DNA from: Bacteroidales bacterium
GTDB lineage: Bacteria; Bacteroidota; Bacteroidia; Bacteroidales; UBA7960
Direction: 5' to 3'
Length of the DNA stretch: 5,153 bases
Assembly: GCA_007125275.1 (NCBI GenBank)
Contig: SLDN01000063.1
Coordinates: forward strand, 1-5,153
The translations under genes and the position numbers were made by a program. The notes below the pieces were generated by a model, which saw only the letters and a list, made by a program, of their open reading frames with translations, ran no database searches and had not been told where the DNA came from. The first letter of the stretch is position 1. Each line of letters begins with the position of its first letter. This document shows positions 1-5,153 of the stretch, one piece after another.

Positions 1-1
1 G

Positions 2-2923
2 CATTTGCGTCCTGCATCCAGAGAGATCATTGCCAGCGAGGTTCAGAACATCGCCCGGACAGCTAGTCGCTTTGCTGAAAAATATTTTGAGCTGGGATAT
101 GAAAGGATGCACAAACTGGATCTGCGTTTCTTTCCTGAGCTACATAATTTTACGCTTAAAACACTGAATGCGCTTCATCGAAGCATTGACAACGGAAAGA
201 GTGCTGAACAGGCCAAGGCATTCCTTGTGACATTAAACGACTTCTCGTTTCACTCACAACGTCATATGCAAATGCTGCGCGAACAGCGGGTGACGGCCAT
301 CAAAAACATCCTTGAAGAGGCCAATCTGAGATACCTTGACGAGTTGAGGGCCATGATCAATGTGATGCCTGAGTATATCCGCATCAAGTTGAGCAGAAAA
401 GAGTTCTCAATCAAAAAGCATGACCGGTTCAGGACGCGTCTTTACAAGACACATAAAATGTTCCTCGCTTCGATCACACGCCGGCCGGTCACGCACAAGA
501 TCAAGGTAACACCCTCTGCCCGCCTTTTCTTGTATCACAAACGCCTTGAAAAGCTGCACCTGCAGATGACCAATTTTGCCCTTCATTCCTTTAAGGAAGT
601 TGTTGAGGTAGGCAAGCTGTTCAACTCAATACACGAACTCATTGAAAAACTTCGGCTTGAGCCTGGCAACGACGCCAGGAACCTTGAGATCATCAAGCTT
701 GAACGCAACCGTCTGATTGCCGGTATAGATGTGATGGAAAACCGCAGCAGGGACTTTTATTACCAATCAGGGCAGAGTATTTATGAAGGCCTGCTGCACG
801 ACTTGCAAGAGTTTAGCCATCACCTTGAAAGTACCGGGGCAAACATTAAAAGCAGCGACTTTTATACCCAGTTAAAAAATGATCCTACCCTGGTGGACGA
901 CATAAGTGGCTTCCCTGTCATTTGGGAAAAGAACCTTTCTTTGTTCATCAACAAGGCCGTTCTCGACTTTTACATCCTTTCTCTGAAAAGCCGCATCCAT
1001 TCAAAAATTAAAAAGTCCCATTTCGACTTTACCTCATCGCTCGCCAATGGGATGATGCGGCAGCTTAATGACTTCCAGTCGTTTGCAAAGCAGTTGTTGG
1101 AAAAATCGGCACCCGGGTCGCTTATTAGAACGCCACGGCTGGATCACGCACAGCTAATGGCCACGCCTGTTGTTGAGATATACCGCGGCTTGTATGCAGA
1201 AATTGGCGAGTTGCTTGATGACATTCCCGAAAAGATGGATATCACGGCAGAGCAGCTAGGCGATAAGTTCAGGGAGACTGCCTTTGAGGAGGCTGCAAGG
1301 CTTTCGGTTAGTGTGAGGAAAACATTAGAATATTACATCAGCACTGAGCTCATCGATTATACCAACAAGCACTGCAATGATGCTGAGCAGCAGCTGAAGC
1401 AATATGCAGCAGGAGTCAAGGATATGGTGAGGCTGTTAAACTTCAGCCTTGACAACCAGGGCAAAGATGATGCTGCCGGGGAACAGGCCTACCGCGATCA
1501 GCAGTCGCTGGAGCTGATCAAGGTTTTTTCCGGCAACCTGGATGCAGAAAAAATAAAAATCCACAGGATAGCAGAGGAAGTTGAAAGGGCATTCGAAACC
1601 GGCCTTAAGCGGAGCTTTGAACCTTTGTCGTCTGCTACCATCAGCAAGACCAGTCTGGCGGTACGCAAAAAGTCGCGTGAGGCTGAGCAGGCTGAGTTCT
1701 CGGGGAACCTCCATCGGCAGTGGCAAAAGGCAAAGGAGCTGACACGCAACCGATTTGTAGACTTGCTATACAGCAAAAGCGAGGGTCAGCTATGGTTCAG
1801 CCATTTTGACAAACCGGAAACACCTTACAGCCGGTCAAATAAAGACTTGCTGACATTTGCAGAGGCCATCACTCCCGATGAAAATATTTTGAAGGAGCTC
1901 CCCTTCTATTATGCCACCCTCTTTTCAGGGCAGTCGGGCACAGGTGACGATTTCTGGGTTGGCATGGAGCGCGAGATGAGTGAGTCGGTGCTGGCCGTAC
2001 AACGTTTTAAGGCCGGGTTTCCCGGGGCGTTAATCATCACGGGCGCACGCAGCTCCGGCAAATCCAGCCTGTCAAAAAGAGTTGCGGAGCGCTTCTTTAC
2101 CCGTGACAACATCCACGCAGTGCAGGCACCACAGGCCTGCTCGGCCGATACTGAGCTTTTTGCAAGCAAGCTGCTGAACTCCCTTAACGCACACAACAAG
2201 CGCATTGAAGACGTTTTCAGGGCTTTGCCGGCAGGCAAGGTCGTCATCATTCACGATCTCGGCCTTTGGTGGGAACGCCGACACGGAGGAAATGCCGTGG
2301 TGGATATGATCCTGAAACTGATCGATGACTTTGGCCACAAATGTCTGTTTATCATAAATGTGAATGCATACGCACTCAGAATCATTGACCAGCAGAGCAG
2401 GCTGAAGAGCTATGCGCTTGCAACGGTCAACTGCGAACCCTTCGACGCCCGTGAGCTCAAAGACATGATCATGTTGAGGCACCACGCCGGTGGCATGCTG
2501 TTCAGATATAATAAAAAAGATGAAGAACGGATGACGACATGGGACTTTGCAAGGCTGTTTAACGACCTTTTCGACCTCTCCTTTGGCAATCCGGGCACTG
2601 CTACCAAGCTTTGGCTTTCAGCCATCAGAAAAGTATCAGGAAAAACAATCGTGATGGCACCCCTGAGGTTGCCGGACAAAAAAGCCTTCGATAACCTCAG
2701 CCCCGAGCAATGGTTTTATATATTGCAGTTTTTGCACAACCGCCGCTTCTCAATTGCCCGACTGGCGCAAAACCTCGAGCAACCGGAAGAGGTTGTTTTC
2801 GCCGATGTGCGTGAACTGATGCGGGCAGGCATCCTGGTCGAAAGGTTTGAAGGGGTTTATGCCATCAGACCAGGCCTTGACCTGTACCTTGCAGAACAAC
2901 TAAAAACCCGTAAGCGACTATGA
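2..2923 (+). CDS. Large AAA+/STAND-like P-loop ATPase with long helical N-terminal region and C-terminal winged helix (5' truncated)
   Basis: The frame is open to the left edge, so the TTG at 5 is probably not the true start; residues here are counted from it (972 visible). Residues 1 to about 650 are charged and helix-rich, with many Lys/Arg/Glu/Leu and coiled-coil-like stretches, no membrane segment and no family I recognise. A P-loop NTPase domain follows: Walker A GARSSGKS at 680-687, a Walker B-like strand KVVIIHDL at 745-752 (Asp751), a sensor-1-like strand FIINVN at 782-787, a lid segment with EPFDARELKDMI at 811-822, and GNPGTATKLW at 861-870, resembling the small helical subdomain of AAA+/STAND ATPases. 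Residues 899-970 look like a winged helix-turn-helix. The motif spacing fits AAA+/STAND better than a GTPase. The ATGA overlap with the MscS-like gene implies translational coupling and a shared job, perhaps ATP-dependent control of that membrane protein (inference). Being an ATPase is well supported; its biological role is unknown. Confidence 0.85.
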   Translation, partial: HLRPASREIIASEVQNIARTASRFAEKYFELGYERMHKLDLRFFPELHNFTLKTLNALHRSIDNGKSAEQAKAFLVTLNDFSFHSQRHMQMLREQRVTAIKNILEEANLRYLDELRAMINVMPEYIRIKLSRKEFSIKKHDRFRTRLYKTHKMFLASITRRPVTHKIKVTPSARLFLYHKRLEKLHLQMTNFALHSFKEVVEVGKLFNSIHELIEKLRLEPGNDARNLEIIKLERNRLIAGIDVMENRSRDFYYQSGQSIYEGLLHDLQEFSHHLESTGANIKSSDFYTQLKNDPTLVDDISGFPVIWEKNLSLFINKAVLDFYILSLKSRIHSKIKKSHFDFTSSLANGMMRQLNDFQSFAKQLLEKSAPGSLIRTPRLDHAQLMATPVVEIYRGLYAEIGELLDDIPEKMDITAEQLGDKFRETAFEEAARLSVSVRKTLEYYISTELIDYTNKHCNDAEQQLKQYAAGVKDMVRLLNFSLDNQGKDDAAGEQAYRDQQSLELIKVFSGNLDAEKIKIHRIAEEVERAFETGLKRSFEPLSSATISKTSLAVRKKSREAEQAEFSGNLHRQWQKAKELTRNRFVDLLYSKSEGQLWFSHFDKPETPYSRSNKDLLTFAEAITPDENILKELPFYYATLFSGQSGTGDDFWVGMEREMSESVLAVQRFKAGFPGALIITGARSSGKSSLSKRVAERFFTRDNIHAVQAPQACSADTELFASKLLNSLNAHNKRIEDVFRALPAGKVVIIHDLGLWWERRHGGNAVVDMILKLIDDFGHKCLFIINVNAYALRIIDQQSRLKSYALATVNCEPFDARELKDMIMLRHHAGGMLFRYNKKDEERMTTWDFARLFNDLFDLSFGNPGTATKLWLSAIRKVSGKTIVMAPLRLPDKKAFDNLSPEQWFYILQFLHNRRFSIARLAQNLEQPEEVVFADVRELMRAGILVERFEGVYAIRPGLDLYLAEQLKTRKRL

Positions 2924-3624
2924 ACCTTTTGATCTTTGCCATGGCGGGCATATTGCTGTTTCTGCTGTTTCGCATGCTGAACAGACTCAGCAAAGCCCTT
3001 TTTAAGAAGAATTTTTATCGCAGCAGCATGATGAGCCTGCTACCGGTAATGGAACTGGTGACCTGGGTGGCTTATGCTTTTTGGGGCACTTATGTTGTTT
3101 TTTATGGACACCTGTATTACGACCTGATCATTGGCATCATGGCCGTGCTCATCATATTTGGGCTTGCCTGGTTTGTGTTTCGTGACTTCCTGGCCGGCGT
3201 ACTCATCAAGATCGAAAAGTCCATTGACATCGGCCAGTATATCAAAACACCATTTGCCGAAGGCCGGATCATAAATATGGGTACACTCAGTCTGGAACTC
3301 ACCAACGAAGCCGGCGAAACAGTCAAAATACCCTATTCACGACTCAACAGGGAATCGCTCGTGTTGCCACCGGATAATGAAGACAACCTCCCGCATCAGT
3401 TCCAGATTCAGCTGGACGGAAAACAGTCACCCGAAAAGATCAGAGAAAGGGTTTATGCCGAACTCATTGCCATGCCCTGGATCATCAACCCTTTGCCGGA
3501 AGTGAAAATATTTAAAGCTCAGCAAAGCCACTGGGAGTTGCTGGTGAGATATCATACACATATTCAAAGTCAGGCAGTTGCAGTAGAGAAAAAAATCCGG
3601 GAACTGTTAGCTGTGCGCGATTAA
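2920..3624 (+). CDS. Small MscS-family (mechanosensitive-channel-like) inner membrane protein
   Basis: The product has 234 residues. Three hydrophobic helices lie at about 2-20, 40-63 and 68-88. The MscS signature follows: FLAGVLIKIEKSIDIGQYI at 90-108 matches the end of the pore helix and the start of the beta domain, G115 to I118 fits the usual G-x-V/I turn, and KIPYSRLN at 136-143 stands where the family has its IPNs motif. Residues 155-232 fit the mixed alpha/beta C-terminal cytoplasmic domain. The length is near the minimal MscS type (E. coli MscS is 286 residues). Family members form heptameric channels that open under membrane tension. The ATG at 2920 overlaps the TGA of the ATPase gene, so translation is probably coupled and no separate ribosome site is needed. 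The pore helix is bulky (Ile, Leu, Trp, Phe) rather than Gly/Ala-patterned, so conductance and gating may differ from classical MscS. Membership of the superfamily is fairly certain; channel activity is inferred. Confidence 0.88.
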   Translation: MNLLIFAMAGILLFLLFRMLNRLSKALFKKNFYRSSMMSLLPVMELVTWVAYAFWGTYVVFYGHLYYDLIIGIMAVLIIFGLAWFVFRDFLAGVLIKIEKSIDIGQYIKTPFAEGRIINMGTLSLELTNEAGETVKIPYSRLNRESLVLPPDNEDNLPHQFQIQLDGKQSPEKIRERVYAELIAMPWIINPLPEVKIFKAQQSHWELLVRYHTHIQSQAVAVEKKIRELLAVRD

Positions 3625-3700
3625 GGCTGACCCCGGGGAAATAGAAATCAAAAGAACAGATCTGACCGGAAGAATTCTCGTCTTTGAAACGTGTGTGGGG
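3625..3700. other. Convergent intergenic gap without a clear terminator
   Basis: This gap separates the stop of the MscS-like gene from the stop of the minus-strand prenyl synthase gene. I looked for a stem followed by a T-run on either strand. Only short self-palindromes are present (CCCCGGGG at 3631-3638, CAGATCTG at 3657-3664, AGAATTCT around 3671-3678), none followed by a convincing T-tract. Termination may rely on Rho or on overlapping read-through. Confidence 0.5.
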
Positions 3701-4675
3701 TTACATATTGCGTTCAACAGTGAACTCAATGAGCTGCTTAAGTGAATTCCTGGCAGGAACGTCCGGCAGGCTGTCAAGCATACTGAGCGACTGGTCTTTG
3801 TAAGCGATCATATGTTGTCGGGCATATTCGATGCCACCCCTCTCATGCACCTTCTCCATCAGTTCAGCTACCTTGGCCGGATCGTCGCTGTTGTTTTTGA
3901 TGGTATTGATGATCTTTCGCCTGTCGAGGTATGATGAGTTGTTGATGAGGTAAATCAGCGGCAGTGTCATTTTTCTTTCCTTGATATCGGTACCCGAGGG
4001 TTTCCCTTTTACGGCATCCCTGTCAAAATCGAGGATGTCGTCTTTTATCTGGAAGGCGATGCCGGCCTTCTCGCCTATCAGGTGCATCTTGCTGATCTCT
4101 TCATCAGATGCGTCAGCCGATGCAGCACCGCAGGCCAGACAAGATGATATCAGGGATGCCGTTTTCTTTCTGATGATCTCAAAGTAAACGTCTTCTTCGA
4201 TATCGAGGCTCCGTGCTTTCTCTATCTGCATCAGTTCTCCCTCGCTCATCTCGCGCACGGAGCTGGCAACGATCTTCAACAGGTCAAAGTCATTGTTTTC
4301 CAGGCTTAGCAAAAGCCCGCGCGACAATAGGTAGTCGCCTATCAGTACCGAAATTTTGTTTTTCCATAAAGCATTTAACGAAAAGAAACCCCGTCGCTCG
4401 TTAGAATCATCCACCACGTCGTCGTGGATCAGGGTGGCGGTGTGCAGCAGCTCTATCAGGTTGGCCGCGCGATAGGTGCGTTCAGATATCTCACCAAAGA
4501 TACCGGCAGAGAAAAAGACAAAGAGTGGACGTAGCTGCTTGCCTTTCCGCTTTACTATGTAGCGGGTGATCTTGTCTAGCAAGGGCACCTTGCTCTTCAT
4601 CGATTGCCGGAACCTCGACTCAAATATTTTGAGTGGCCCGTCAACTGGTGCTTTTATTTCGTTTAGCGTGGTCAT
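3701..4675 (-). CDS. ispB: Long-chain polyprenyl diphosphate synthase (trans-isoprenyl diphosphate synthase)
   Basis: The product has 324 residues from the ATG at 4675; a TTG two codons upstream (4681) is a possible alternative. The enzyme condenses isopentenyl diphosphate units onto an allylic primer. All family landmarks are visible: GKQLRP at 45-50 (IPP-binding Lys46 and Arg49), His78, the first Asp-rich motif DDVVD at 85-89 followed by NERRG at 92-96, KTASL at 171-175, the second Asp-rich motif DDILD at 212-216, and GTDIKERKMTLPL at 228-240. The residue five before the first Asp is small (Ala80), which in this family goes with long products (about C30-C50) rather than C15 or C20. The likely role is the menaquinone side chain, inferred from the family and the presumed phylum. 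The gene follows the glycyl-tRNA synthetase gene on the same strand after 201 nt. An AGGAG (4695-4699) and a GGAAAG (4687-4692) lie upstream of the start; neither spacing is ideal. The enzyme class is secure; the symbol and exact chain length are not. Confidence 0.93.
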   Translation of the reverse strand: MTTLNEIKAPVDGPLKIFESRFRQSMKSKVPLLDKITRYIVKRKGKQLRPLFVFFSAGIFGEISERTYRAANLIELLHTATLIHDDVVDDSNERRGFFSLNALWKNKISVLIGDYLLSRGLLLSLENNDFDLLKIVASSVREMSEGELMQIEKARSLDIEEDVYFEIIRKKTASLISSCLACGAASADASDEEISKMHLIGEKAGIAFQIKDDILDFDRDAVKGKPSGTDIKERKMTLPLIYLINNSSYLDRRKIINTIKNNSDDPAKVAELMEKVHERGGIEYARQHMIAYKDQSLSMLDSLPDVPARNSLKQLIEFTVERNM

Positions 4676-4720
4676 AAACAATCGGACTTTCCAGCTCCTA
4701 ACTTACACATTATTATTAAG

Positions 4721-4752
4721 AAAACCAAATTATGAACATAATGTTTGGTTCC
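4721..4752 (-). promoter_or_regulatory. Interrupted palindrome with U-rich tail in the prenyl synthase leader (attenuator/terminator-like hairpin or operator)
   Basis: On the minus strand the arms AACCAAA (4750-4744) and TTTGGTT (4729-4723) are perfect complements. Inside them TTATG (4741-4737 complement) pairs with CATAA (4734-4730), leaving a 2-nt CA bulge and a 2-nt centre. As minus-strand RNA, two G-U pairs extend the base to 4721-4752, and the 3' side runs into UUUUCUU, like an intrinsic terminator with a weak AT-rich stem. It lies 45 nt before the ATG of the prenyl synthase. It may end read-through from the upstream glycyl-tRNA synthetase gene, act as an attenuator, or be a repressor site at DNA level. 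The symmetry is directly seen; the role is inferred. Confidence 0.5.
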
Positions 4753-4771
4753 ACTGAACATTCGTAATGGT

Positions 4772-4802
4772 GAAGGTGCAGGGTAATGACACCTGCACCT
4801 CC
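4772..4802 (-). terminator. Strong GC-rich stem-loop downstream of glyQS (terminator-like or mRNA-stabilising hairpin)
   Basis: A perfect 9-bp inverted repeat, AGGTGCAGG (4774-4782) and CCTGCACCT (4792-4800), encloses a 9-nt loop. As minus-strand RNA it extends to 11 bp with one G-U and one G-C pair. It is the most stable structure in the gap, about 75 nt after the glycyl-tRNA synthetase stop. No T-run follows on the minus strand (the next bases are ACCATTACG), so a classical intrinsic terminator is not proven. A 3' end-protecting or processing hairpin is equally possible. Confidence 0.5.
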
Positions 4803-4828
4803 CTTTATTGCATGTATGTTCTGCATTT

Positions 4829-4846
4829 AACCACTTACAAGTGGCT
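4829..4846 (-). other. Short stem-loop just after the glyQS stop codon
   Basis: CCACTT (4831-4836) and AAGTGG (4839-4844) are complementary around a 2-nt centre. On minus-strand RNA a G-U and an A-U pair lengthen the stem to 8 bp, although the inner pairs must open to form a realistic loop. On the plus strand the repeat is followed by a T-rich tract (about 4846-4862), so it could instead stop plus-strand transcription reaching this point from the convergent side. It lies about 30 nt after the glycyl-tRNA synthetase stop. Either role is weakly supported. Confidence 0.35.
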
Positions 4847-4876
4847 TTTCCTTTGTTTTTCTTAAAATGGCCAGAC

Positions 4877-5153
4877 TTATCCCCGCAGCCTGATGCGATC
4901 AGCCACGATGGTGGATATTTTATCGACGGGTATCCTGTCTTGTTGCATGCTGTCTCTTTCGCGGATAGTAACGGTGTTATCCTCCAGGGTCTGATGGTCA
5001 ACGGTAATACAATAGGGTGTGCCGACGGCATCCTGGCGACGATAGCGGCGACCAATGGCGTCTTTGTCTTCATACTGGCAGTGGAAGTCATACTTCAGGG
5101 TGTCGAAGATCTCCCGTCCTTTCTCTGGCAGTCCGTCTTTTTTAAGCAACGGC
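4877..5153 (-). CDS. glyQS: Glycyl-tRNA synthetase, homodimeric class II type, C-terminal part (5' truncated)
   Basis: Only the last 91 codons are present; the frame stays open through the right window edge, so the TTG at 5149 is an internal Leu codon. The enzyme attaches glycine to tRNA-Gly. The fragment is the end of the C-terminal anticodon-binding domain, with the hallmarks LKKDGLPEKG near the edge, then AIGRRYRRQDAVGTPYCITV, then TLEDNTVTIRERDSMQQDR close to the stop. These match the single-chain (alpha2) glycyl-tRNA synthetase of Bacteroidota, archaea and eukaryotes, not the separate alpha and beta subunits of E. coli. From the usual length of about 500 residues, roughly four fifths of the gene lies outside. 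The stop (TAA, 4879-4877) is followed by a 201-nt gap and then the prenyl synthase on the same strand, so co-transcription is possible but the gap contains hairpins. The identity is strong; the symbol follows usual naming for this type. Confidence 0.95.
   Translation of the reverse strand, partial: PLLKKDGLPEKGREIFDTLKYDFHCQYEDKDAIGRRYRRQDAVGTPYCITVDHQTLEDNTVTIRERDSMQQDRIPVDKISTIVADRIRLRG

Noticed and set aside
5..7. TTG as start codon of the large ATPase gene
   Set aside because: The frame is open to the left window edge and no ribosome site can be judged, so the gene is better treated as truncated.
2042..2068. Dynamin-like GTPase, because GARSSGKSSL resembles the dynamin P-loop (GxQSSGKSS)
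   Set aside because: There is no DxPG G3 motif and no T/NKxD G4 motif, the domain sits after a long N-terminal region rather than at the start, and the lid and GNPGTATKLW segment plus winged helix fit AAA+/STAND ATPases.
1436..2679. Several antisense reading frames of 89-137 codons inside the ATPase gene
   Set aside because: They lie wholly within a convincing coding region, overlap one another, and show no protein features; they are chance open frames.
3631..3638. CCCCGGGG palindrome after the MscS-like gene as a terminator
   Set aside because: It is a self-palindrome without a loop and is followed by A-rich rather than T-rich sequence on the plus strand.
4728..4740. Bacteroidota-type promoter element (TAnnTTTG-like TAATTTGG on the minus strand) before the prenyl synthase
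   Set aside because: One consensus position is wrong and no TTTG/TTG -33 element lies 19-21 nt upstream; the match also sits inside the palindrome.
4672..5091. A 139-codon minus-strand reading frame covering the glyQS end and the gap
   Set aside because: It overlaps the clearly conserved glycyl-tRNA synthetase frame, has low-complexity composition without recognisable domains, and is best explained as a shadow frame.

Overview
The window looks like chromosomal DNA from a member of the Bacteroidota, probably a Bacteroidales-like lineage. The evidence is indirect. The glycyl-tRNA synthetase C-terminus reads like the Bacteroidota homodimeric type. The prenyl synthase carries the ERKMTLP form of its second Asp-rich region, which I associate with that phylum. 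Base composition is moderate, and Shine-Dalgarno signals are weak. No 16S, tRNA, mobile element, CRISPR array or phage gene is visible.

Layout. Positions 1-3624 hold two plus-strand genes that overlap by 4 nt (ATGA). The first is a very long ATPase, truncated by the left window edge. It has roughly 650 residues of helical, charged sequence of no family I recognise, then an AAA+/STAND-like P-loop domain, then a C-terminal winged-helix-like segment. The second is a compact three-helix membrane protein of the MscS mechanosensitive-channel superfamily. A 76-nt convergent gap (3625-3700) follows. On the minus strand lie a long-chain polyprenyl diphosphate synthase (3701-4675) and, upstream of it, the 3' end of a glycyl-tRNA synthetase gene cut by the right window edge (4877-5153). 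The 201-nt gap between these two holds three inverted repeats. All three extend further as minus-strand RNA through G-U pairs, so it is probably a structured 3'UTR/5' leader.

How the genes work together. The two minus-strand genes are housekeeping: glycine charging, and the isoprenoid side chain of menaquinone (inferred). The plus-strand pair is the unusual part. A soluble ATPase is translationally coupled to a small MscS-like protein whose pore helix lacks the usual glycine/alanine pattern. This suggests a dedicated ATPase-plus-membrane-effector or gating module rather than an ordinary osmotic safety valve. Its function cannot be read from the sequence; a stress-response or defence role is speculation.
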